Positions 23,411 through 32,485 of a stretch of 64,000 nucleotides of DNA are shown piece after piece (positions within the stretch are counted from its first letter, which is position 1; the number at the start of each line of letters is the position of its first letter). Below the pieces are notes generated by a model. The model ran no database searches and was not told where the DNA came from. It worked only from the letters and a program-made list of their open reading frames with translations. The position numbers and the translations under genes were made by a program. The stretch is taken from NCBI RefSeq assembly GCF_019175385.1, contig NC_083346.1, forward strand, positions 62,339,821 through 62,403,820, given 5' to 3'. Source of the DNA: Lycium barbarum. Lineage: Eukaryota; Streptophyta; Magnoliopsida; Solanales; Solanaceae.

Positions 23411-26346
23411 TGTCACGACCCAACTAGGGCCGCGACGGGTACCCGATACTTGTACCGAGCACCCCTTATCTCGTATCATACTCTTACTACTAAGTGGTCC
23501 GTGTAAATGAATACCGTCGTTCCTTTAATTAACACTATCATTAATAGCATTATTATAAACATGTATTAATAATCTTTACTAATTTAATATACAACGACGG
23601 GGACAAGCAAGGTTATGAAACATCTGACTGTACATATCTATCTACGAGCCTCTAAACAAAATACATATAATAACGAGGAGGGTCGGGTGCTGTCGTGCCC
23701 GAACATGTAAACAAAAGTAGTACCAATAAGATGGAGCTCCGGAACAACTGGAGCACCCTCAAGTACCGCTGATGAAGCTCCTAGGAGTCAAGCCCGTCTA
23801 CCTGCTTACCTGCGCGACATGAAACGCAGCGTCCACAAGAAGGGACGTCAGTACGAGTAATGTACCGAGTACGTAAGGCATGAATAATAACATACGGGAA
23901 ATACAGGGCATGGATATTGACATAAAGGAAATACACAGCATATCATGAGATAGAAAAGTAACCTGTACATGTGATTGCCCTTTGGCGGATACCATGCATG
24001 CTTAGTGCTGCGGAACGTGCAGCCCGATCCATCTGTGCATATACTATAATGTATCGCTGCGGAACGTGCAGCCCGATCCATATACGTATAATACTTTACT
24101 TTCTTAGAAAACATTTCTTTTCATATATATAGAAAATCGAACATATCATATTGCCGAGGCGTCGGCTCCGATCCATTTAACCATATATCCTGCGTCCGGG
24201 ACGATATCATGTATCATACTCCAACTGATCAGGTGGCTATGCGTCTATAGCGCCTTCCCTTTCCCATATTCCCCATATACATATACATATACTTATAACA
24301 TATAAACAACATGCATGAGAGCCCAAAGAAAGTCATGTCCGTATCGGAGTGACATAAGGTCGGTAGCCTCCGATTACATTATGCAATAACCATGGTCGCT
24401 TTGTCTCACCTTGGACGAACTAGTGCTATAAAGCGAGACTATAAATGAAAAATGATATTAAGAGAAAACATGTAATAAGATCATGAAACTCATAGGGTGT
24501 CAACTTATGTTCTTGAAGTCTTTAGAAAATGGAATCATAATTAAGGAATAAGGTCAAGGGTCAAGAACTAACTCAATATCCTCGTATTCATATTGGTTTC
24601 ATAACTTGAGACTTTCAAACACGTAACCATTTTCATCATAATAAACATTTCATCTTCTTTATCCTTATAAGGTTCACTCATCCTTAATGTCATATGAAAC
24701 TCTTGAACTTATGAAACTTCAACTTTTGAGGGTAAGGACACTATGGAAAGTACCTAATCTTTAATATCATAGGAAGCTTTTAGGAATCATAAGTTTCTAA
24801 CTCTTAAAAAAAAACATCTACGAGATATCGGAATGGAGTTATTCCATAGAATCATAAACATCTAGCTTTTGAGAGCTAGGAAATATGGAAGCAATTATGA
24901 ATTCATGACGTCAGAATCATGCCTTGAAAGAAAAGGGGCGAGCCTTAACATACCTTGTTCGCTTCCTTAGTCAATCCAACTTAACTCATGGCCTTTCCAA
25001 AATCTATAACAATATTAATGAATATAAACATTAGCTATGAACATCCAAGAATCTCATCCTAGACTAACACTTTGTCTACCGAAATTTCAGCAGCATTTCC
25101 CCTGTAAATACATCATCCCCAAAAATTTAACTTGGCCAATTTTAATCAACAACAATCCGAGAATTCAACTCGGCCAATCTATCAACAACAATGCTAATAA
25201 TCATACTAACAATTTCAACAAACAACCCAAGATACATTCTAACATTAGCAATCTTCGTCATACAATTCAACGATACTTCATTCATATTCAATTCAATTCG
25301 CATAACATTCAAAGTGACTCAATCGACATACTACTTCACCCGCGACCTTCCAAATGCGACAAGAACATTAACGACACATTTCCATCTTTCAAGTTCATAA
25401 ACCATACAAACAATTTACACACTAACAACATTATTTTGCATGAATACAAGAGCACCATATTCAATTCACATCACTTCTAAAACAACTTTCCAACAATAAC
25501 AATTTAAACTAGAATTATTGAACTTCCCTTTCTCACCATAGAGTTCATTACAACAACAACTAAAATACTAGATAAAATTTGCTCACCATCCCTTCACAAT
25601 ACAACTAATATACACGGCCATACACATACTACACACCCACGGCTACACCACACATATACACGGCTACCACATATCGTCCATATTTTCATAAATTCCATCC
25701 ATTTTCACATACTATAACATACACCAACATCCATAACATATAAAAAGGAAATGAATTCTTACCTTTTTCTCTTGTCTTCCCACTTAGCTAGAACTTACAA
25801 CTTGCAAGAATATGTGTTGTTCTTGCTCTAATAAACACTCCAACTTGCTAAGGACCCTTCAATTAGTAGAAAATACTTTTTCAGAAAAAATTTCCAAGGT
25901 TTTGTTGAGTTTTTTGCTATGGCCGAATGGCCTTGGAGATTTTTCTCCTCTTTGAGTTCTTTGTTTCTTGAATTTTCTAGAGAATAAGGCAAATAAGATG
26001 ACTAATAAGTCATCTTTGGACTTATTTAATTTGACCACCATATGGGCTTGGCCCATTTAGTTGGGACGACCACAAGGCCCCCAATAACTCAAGCCCACTA
26101 TTTTTTTGTTGCACTTCATGAAAATTTATATTTTTTTCAAATTCCAAATTTACCCTTCGTCTTCCTCCATATTTCCGCGAGTCATATTGCAAATTTCCCT
26201 TTTTGCCCCTCGCCTTTCTTAATATTTCCACTTCAAGATTTTTCATAAGCAACTTGTATGCCAAACAAAATAAAAATATGGCCTTGCTTGTTATCTTCCC
26301 GCGACTATCTTGAATTATCCGAACGCACAAAATGCGGGATATAACA
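23411..26346 (-). repeat. GAG-2 3' LTR (left)
   Basis: 2936 bp, TGTCACGACCC...GGGATATAACA on the + strand. It carries one extra copy of a roughly 49-bp unit (CTGCGGAACGTGCAGCCC..., two units at 24007-24085) compared with the right LTR. The twin hairpin is at 23831-23868, the GTCTCACC stem at 24403-24439, and a donor-like AAAG/GTAAGA on the - strand at about 25762. The long forward frame 25037-25480 is repeated in the other LTR and lies in LTR sequence; not a gene. Confidence 0.92.
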
Positions 26347-26382
26347 TCCTCCCCCCCTTTAGAACATTCGTCCTCGAATGTT
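26347..26382 (-). promoter_or_regulatory. GAG-2 polypurine tract with stem-loop
   Basis: AAAGGGGGGGAGGA on the - strand next to the LTR; AACATTCG/CGAATGTT dyad at 26363-26382. Confidence 0.88.
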
Positions 26383-26511
26383 GAATTGGCCTCATGGCGT
26401 ATTATGACACTTTGGGGAGGTCTAATTTATAACTGTCACATACGATCACTTTAGCATATCCGTTTAGAAGCTCAGGTTGCCTGTAAGCCATGGGCCAATT
26501 AACTTAGTTTC

Positions 26512-26585
26512 GTCAATTCCGAACCAACCGATCGTAACTTGTACTTCATACTATACAAAGCCTCATATGGTGCTGCCTCAGTTGT
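26512..26585 (-). pseudogene. Integrase remnant in GAG-2
   Basis: On the - strand this short stretch aligns with the integrase region of Tek-2 at 54530-54594 that encodes [11 protein letters not shown]...GWF: it reads GCACCATATGAGGC and later CGGTTGGTTCGG. Sequence on either side does not align with pol. It is a fossil of the pol gene lost when the gag-only family formed. Confidence 0.7.
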
Positions 26586-27312
26586 CCCCTCTTTATATTC
26601 GTTGACCTCACCAGGTATCTTCTGTATGTTCTCCCTATATTTACCTCATATTACACCCGCTGCCAACTTATTTTTACATCATTTCGTAACCTTCACAATA
26701 TGCCAACATACTCCGAACTCTGGCCCTGAGTTAATAGGTCCCTTTTTATGAAGCTTAAATCGTCGTAGTTCATTTTAGGTCTAGCACGTTCTCCCCCCTT
26801 TATTAAGAGGGTCTACACACGCCTATGCCCTTTAAATAACCATCGCCTTCCGCGGTCTTTTTACAATTGTAATTCCTTCATTGTGGAGTCTGTCACGTCC
26901 CCTAACTATGTTCTCACATACTACTGTGTTAGGAATTTCTAGCCTTAACTAGTGTGGATTCAGTATCGATCTTACCCTGTGACATCTGTACTTAGGTCTT
27001 TCACTCCGTCTCTTGGATTCCGTTCGGTTAGCATCTTCTATATATCGCAACACTATTTCTGGGACTCTACAGTCACAAATGATATGTTACATGCATATGT
27101 ATTACTACTATTTTACTTACAAACGTTCCCAACGCCATTCAAACTTACTTTAATCCTGAAGCCCTGTCGTGCTTTCTCCCTTTCTGCTAGTCTAGTCCGT
27201 CTTAGCCTACGCGACCTCTATAAGGTTTCTAACCTCTCCACATACTCTAATTTCCCTTAAGTTGGTCTAATTTCACATTCATCTCCGATATCGATATTTA
27301 TGAAATTTTCAG
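26586..27312 (-). other. GAG-2 untranslated stretch with a second purine tract
   Basis: No coding signal. AAAGGGGGGAGAA on the - strand (about 26794-26806) resembles a second polypurine tract. 26900-27300 is shared with GAG-1. Confidence 0.55.
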
Positions 27313-27407
27313 TACACTTCCCGGGGGTCACCCATCCTGAAATTGCTCTCACTCTAGCACGCTTAACCTCGAAACTTTAATGCATTTCAGTGTCTTAATG
27401 CTAGTAT
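27313..27407 (-). other. 5S-rRNA-like stretch in GAG-2
   Basis: On the - strand TTAAGCGTGCT, then GAGAG, then AGGATGGGTGACC, then GGGAAGT follow in the spacing of the 3' half of plant 5S rRNA; I count roughly 40 matches over the last 54 positions from memory of the plant 5S consensus. All three parts of the internal pol III promoter are recognisable. It is better preserved than the GAG-1 copy. Confidence 0.7.
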
Positions 27408-27595
27408 TCTTGCCTCCACTCCCCTGAACTACCTTTATCACGTAATCTGGGGCCTTGACAATTTCCGAAACGCTCTCGTAACACATCTTTCCCTTTTTAT
27501 TACTATTTTAGCCTCCGCAATCCCTAGTATTCACCTTTTACCTATGTGTACGGCTACTTTTCGTCCTAAATTTCCGAATTCCTAATACGTTTAGC

Positions 27596-30500
27596 TGTTA
27601 TAGCCCGTACCTTGTACGTTTGGATAGTTCAAGGTCGTCGTGGAAAGTTAAGGGCGAGACCATTTTCAAAACTTATTTTTGGTATACAAGTCGGTTATGA
27701 ATATTATTGGACAGAACTATTGAGAAATGTTAAGGGCAAAAAGGAGAAATTGCAAAATGGTAAATGGTAATATTGAGGAAAGTCGAGGGGCTTAAGTGTA
27801 TATACATAGGTAAATGGTGGACAAAATAAAAAGAAGACATATGGATAAAGCTTATGAGATAAGCTAAGTGGTCATCTTTTATTTAAGAAAATTTCAAGAA
27901 AATGGAGGAAAACTCTAGACAAAGAAAGAAAGGGAGGCATGTGGTTATTTCATATTAAGTGGGGATTAAAGTGTACAAAAAAAAAGAAGACACTTGGTCT
28001 TCTTTGACCAAGTAAGAGGATTCAAGAAAGGAAGAGAAAAATCAAGGAAAAAGAAGAAAATTCTAGAGAGGGACCTAAGTGCAAATATATAAAGGTGGTG
28101 GAGGATGTATACATATATGAAGTCATCTTTAATTCAACAAATTTGGAAGAAGAAAGAACAAAAAAAAAAAGAGAAGAGGAGAGTGGGTTTCGGCCATGGC
28201 TTCAAAAATTTAGCCATGGAAAATTGATGAAGAAAAACTATTTTCTCCTAGTTTTCCTACCTAACGGAAGGTCCTCTACAACATGGAAGGGTTGTTGGAA
28301 CAAGAACATCATTCATTTGCACGAATTCATAACTTTAGCCAAGTGAAGAATCAAAGGAGAAAGGTAAGGTTTCATCTTCTTTGTGTATGTTATGGATGGT
28401 TTATGAGTATTATAATGTGTGAAAATGGATGAAAAACATGAAAACATGCATATAGAGATGTGGTCGTGTGGTGCATGTGGTGTGTTGTGTAGGAAGAATG
28501 GATTAAGAGTATTTAGTATGGTGGTTATGATTGTAATGTCAAGAAATGGGTGGAATTCATAAAGATGTGTATAATGTTGTTGTATGGCCGAATATGTGTA
28601 GTATTGTGTAGACAAGATGAAATGATTTTATTTAGAAGTTTAATTGTTGTATGGTGAAATCCATAATGTAAAATGAATGAAAAAAACCATGAATATAATA
28701 TGTTGGAATGGTAGCCGTATGGAGTAGTGTTGGCCGTGTATATGTGTTGTGTTGTGTGAGAGGATTGAATTAATTATATGAAGTATGTTATTTGTTGTTG
28801 CAATGTATAGAAAAGATGGATGAAAATGCATGAAAATATGTAAGAAGTGGTGATGGTCAAATAATAGGCGTTTTGGTAAGTTAAGGTAAATTGATGTTAT
28901 TTGACATTCTGGTTGTCGTTGTTATGGATTATGTGATGAAGAATGGAGGTTGTTGTTGAAGTTAGCAAACATGAATGATGATGACATGCATGGTTGTTGT
29001 TAAATTAGAAGGTTTCGGGCAAAGTAATATGTAGATTGAGTCGTTGAAAGATTATGTGAATTGAATTGAATTAAATGTTGGAATGTTGCTAGAATGAATT
29101 GCTAATATTGTTGTTGGTTTGGCTGAGTTCCATTCTCGGATTGTTGTTGCTAAATTTGGCCGAGTTAGAATCTCGGGGGTGGTGTATTTACAGGGGAGAT
29201 GCTGCCGAAATTTCAGCAGAATATAACTGAATGTGTTGAAAGGCCTAAGGCAAGTATATAACAACGAATCTAATGAATGGACAAATTCTTTTGAAATGTA
29301 GATCAACAAGTTGCACAAATGAGCGTAGCTAGTAAGGCGCGGCGCAGGTATGTTAAGGCTAAGCCCTTTCTTTCTATGGCATGAATCCTATGATGTAGTC
29401 TTATAAATGTTCTCCATAACGTCCTTGTTTTCAAAAGCTAGAAGTTATGAATTCAAAACATGATTTCCTTTCCAAAAGTTGTAAACGTTACCAAAAATAT
29501 ACATTTTTCTCCAAAAATCCAAGCTTTATGATTTTGAAAGTTTTTATAACTAAAACAATGACTACGAAGTTATCATGACAATAATGAAGCCAGACATGAG
29601 AAAGTGTCTATGACGAATATGCCAAGGATATGTTCTTACCATGAATACGACGATATGAAATGTTAAGCTACTTTTGGATAATGACTAGTTTAAAGGTTTT
29701 AAAGTACACGAAGTAATATGTTATGATCCTGTTTTATGTTTTCTCGAGATAATGTTCTTCATTGATAGGAGCCTTATAATTGTTCCTTCAAGGCGTGACA
29801 TGACGACCATGATGATTCCATAATACAATCGGAGGTTACCGACCTTACGTCACTCTGATAGACACATGACTTTCCTTGGGCTCTCATGCATGCTATATAT
29901 GTATATGGGAGGGGGGAAGGGATACATGTATATGGGGACATGGGAAAGGGAAACATGTTTCATCGCCACCTGGTCAGCTGGCATTATCATCCCGGACGCG
30001 GGATGCCCGGACGCGGGATATATGGGCGAGCCGACATATTTCGGCGCAATGTGGGCGAGCCGACTTGTTCGACGCAATGATATAATATGACCAAACAAGC
30101 ATGCATGGTTTCCGCCTTAAGTGGCATTCATATGTACAGGTATCTCAGTCAGCCTATGATATGCTATATGTCTCCTTATGATATGATCTGACATGATATG
30201 ATATGATATGATATGATATGACACGATATGATCTGACATGATATGATATGACACGATATGATATGACATGATATGTACCCTATGAGATGCCATATGATTC
30301 CTTGTGACTATCCCCACTGGTACCTCTTATTGTGTTGTCGTTCATGCCTTACATACTCAGTACAATGTTCGTACTAACCCCTCTTCTTCGGGGGCTGCGT
30401 TTCATGCCGCACAGGTACACCCAGATGAGCCGAAGTCATTATAGAAGATGTTCCAGCGAAGTTGGTAAACTCCATTTGGCCCTGGAGTGTAGCTGAGTCA

Positions 30501-30792
30501 GCGTGCTATGCCATGATGTCTTGTTCGAAGTTAGAGACTTTGCGGACAGAGTCATGAGTATAGAGTGTCAGCTTGGTAGACGGCTTCACCCGTCACAATG
30601 TTATTACGTTTTATGTCGCGGGTCCCATATGATGATAGACATTACTTATGGAAAAAAAATTGGAGAGCTTACTATGTATTTATTTCTTAATTGGTACAAG
30701 AGTTTATCTATGTAATAAGAGTCAGCGGGTTCGCTCGGCTCCAGATATGGGGTCGGGTGCCCATCACACCCTAGTAAAGTCGGGGTGTGACA
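27596..30792 (+). mobile_element. Solo LTR-2, inserted in GAG-2
   Basis: 3197 bp from TGTTATAGCCCG to GGGGTGTGACA, flanked by TTAGC (27591-27595) and TCAGC (30793-30797), a TSD with one substitution; the uninterrupted GAG-1 sequence at this point reads TTCAGTAATAC. No primer site or internal domain. It contains donor-like AAAG/GTAAGG (GT 28364), the box GGGGAGATGCTGCCG (about 29193), AGGTATGTTAAGG (about 29347), CTTACGTCAC (about 29842), CCCGGACGCGGGA twice (29993-30017), an ATATG microsatellite, and the twin hairpin (30357-30394). It is a different family from the other LTRs but shares these boxes. Confidence 0.9.
30178..30275 (+). repeat. ATATG-type microsatellite in solo LTR-2
   Basis: Imperfect pentanucleotide array (GATATGATATG...), with CTGAC and CACG interruptions. 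Not telomeric. Confidence 0.85.
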
Positions 30793-30850
30793 TCAGCAAT
30801 ACAAGGAACGGTGTATGATAAAGTAGAATCCAGATCAATTAACACACACA
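30793..30850 (-). pseudogene. Protease remnant of GAG-2
   Basis: On the - strand, in a frame shifted from gag, the sequence reads VLIDLDSTLSYT, aligning with the ALIDPGSTLSYI active-site region of Tek-1; Pro and Gly of the motif are lost. Similarity fades beyond the solo LTR-2 junction. Confidence 0.75.
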
Positions 30851-32275
30851 CATATCATAGAAAAATGCCAAAAGTGTACCTGTAGCCGCGTTTGCGGAAG
30901 GTTCAGGATCCTGCCATCCTGTCAATGCATATATACGGTGCGGAGGACCGGCTGAAATGGGTGCCCCTCCTCCTCTGCCTCGGCCACGGCCTGCTGGAGC
31001 CTGGGAAGTCTGTCCAGGAGGGCGCACAGTCGATGACGAACCAATTGTCGATCCGGCGGGCTGAGCTCTTTCTCCCTCATTCCTTAGTGGGCAATCACGC
31101 ATCAAATGGCCAACCCGCCCACAAGAAAAACAAGCACCTGTACCTACGCGACACTCTCCAGAGTGTGGCCTGTCACACCGAGGACACCGTGGCGGGGGTG
31201 GCATCGTCCTGCTGGAATCAGCTCTATACTGGGACCCTGAAGCTCTGGCACCCTGATCTGGTCCTGAATAGGTAGGGCGATCGAATCTTCTACTCGCAAA
31301 TCGAGGGGGTGCGCTGGCCGCTGATTGGTCTGAATACCTGGGATGCTGTTGTGCCTGTCCCCCTCTATACTCACCCCTAGTCTCGAAAGATCTGGCCCTT
31401 TTTCTAGAACCCCTATCATGATAACGCTCACCTCTCTGTAGCTGATATTGTTCCTCCAGATTTTGGGCGTGGGCCTGGATACGTGCAATAGTCATTCCGT
31501 CCTGGAGTGAAGCTGTCAAACACTCCTTAACTAAATGTGGCCCCAACCCGCTCACGAACCGATGTACATGATCTCCCATATCAGCCACCATGGCAGGGGC
31601 ATACCTAGCCAAAGAGTTAAAACGAAGACTGTAATCCCGGACGCTCATATTTCCCTGTTTAAGATTCGAAAACATATCGGCTCGAGCCCGTCGAATCTCC
31701 GGTGGTAAGTAATGTCGCAGAAATGCCTCAGTGAACTCCTGCCAAATCGGGGGAGGTGCATTTGCTCCCCTTGAAGATATCCAATTATTATACCACTGAA
31801 CTGCTACATCCCGCAATCTGTATGAGGCCAACTCTACTGATTCTGTATCCGAAGCATGTATTATCCTCAGTGTCCTCAGCATCTCATCTATGAAACTCTG
31901 CGGGTCTTCCTCTGGTTTCGACCCATAGAACTCCGGAGGTTTTAGGGCGATAAAATCACGGGCCTTTGCACTCACTGCCCTGTCTCCCTGGTATGTGTCT
32001 TGCCGCTGAGCTTGTGCGGCAACTAGCTGGGTCAGCAACTGAATAGCCTCTGGCATCTGCTGGCCCGAAGCTGCTGGCGGGGGAACTGGAGGTGCTGGGG
32101 CTGGAGCTGGAGCTCTCTCCTGCTCTGCTGATACTGGGGAAGCGGGAGAAATCTGGGGAGGAGCCTCGTTGTAAGACTCACCTTCTTCCACTTCCGCTGG
32201 TGGCTCCCGTTCAACTCTTCTTCCAACCACCGTCTTGCCCTTATGGGCCGCCGTAGTTTTCTTCTTCACCGACAT
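30839..32275 (-). CDS. gag: GAG-2 Gag polyprotein, intact
   Basis: The only intact retrotransposon reading frame in the window, 479 codons from my chosen start MSVKKK at ATG 32275-32273 (2 nt after TTTCAG); an upstream in-frame ATG at 32287 would lie before the acceptor-like site. Order: basic N-terminus, Glu-rich and Pro/Ala-rich low-complexity stretch, gag domain (KPPEFYGSKPEEDP, YRLRDVAVQWYNNW, LPPEIRRARADMF, FNSLARYAPAMV, HRFVSGLGPHLV), Arg-rich linker, a CPRCDRPHSGEC cluster, the zinc knuckle CFSCGRVGHLMRDC and a Gly/Arg-rich tail. A TG-repeat near 30850 shifts the frame just as protease similarity begins, so the protein ends in CVC. Expected role: particle assembly and RNA packaging; no protease, RT or integrase is encoded. 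Confidence 0.93.
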   Translation of the reverse strand: MSVKKKTTAAHKGKTVVGRRVEREPPAEVEEGESYNEAPPQISPASPVSAEQERAPAPAPAPPVPPPAASGQQMPEAIQLLTQLVAAQAQRQDTYQGDRAVSAKARDFIALKPPEFYGSKPEEDPQSFIDEMLRTLRIIHASDTESVELASYRLRDVAVQWYNNWISSRGANAPPPIWQEFTEAFLRHYLPPEIRRARADMFSNLKQGNMSVRDYSLRFNSLARYAPAMVADMGDHVHRFVSGLGPHLVKECLTASLQDGMTIARIQAHAQNLEEQYQLQRGERYHDRGSRKRARSFETRGEYRGGQAQQHPRYSDQSAASAPPRFASRRFDRPTYSGPDQGARASGSQYRADSSRTMPPPPRCPRCDRPHSGECRVGTGACFSCGRVGHLMRDCPLRNEGERAQPAGSTIGSSSTVRPPGQTSQAPAGRGRGRGGGAPISAGPPHRIYALTGWQDPEPSANAATGTLLAFFYDMCVC

Positions 32276-32386
32276 TACTGAAACCATAACACAGGATCAG
32301 GAAAAGCACATAGAAACCTGGTAACATAGCTCTATCGCACGATCTAGAATACAAAGAAGGTCAGATTTCCTAAATGCCCTGCAGCC

Positions 32387-32427
32387 TCCTGTTTATAAGT
32401 GTGGCGTGCTACACACTCATAAACAGG
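32387..32427 (-). other. GAG-2 leader stem-loop
   Basis: Transcript strand: CCTGTTTATGAGTGTG, loop TAGCACGC, CACACTTATAAACAGG, a nearly perfect 16-bp stem. The loop is one base (G to A) from the GCGCGC palindrome of GAG-1. Confidence 0.75.
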
Positions 32428-32469
32428 ACTCTACTGGACACGGCTCGTAGACAAACCCTAGGACGAACT

Positions 32470-32481
32470 GCTCTGATACCA
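32470..32481 (-). promoter_or_regulatory. GAG-2 primer-binding site
   Basis: TGGTATCAGAGC on the - strand, 4 nt from the LTR boundary at 32486. Confidence 0.95.
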
Positions 32482-32485
32482 CTTC

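Noticed and set aside
25037..25480. 147-codon forward frame, repeated at 34080-34523
   Set aside because: It lies wholly inside the two GAG-2 LTRs, is Asn/His/Ile-rich low complexity from AT-rich DNA, and is duplicated only because the LTR is.
30178..30275. Telomere or centromere satellite
   Set aside because: Short imperfect ATATG microsatellite inside a solo LTR; not TTTAGGG and not a long satellite monomer.
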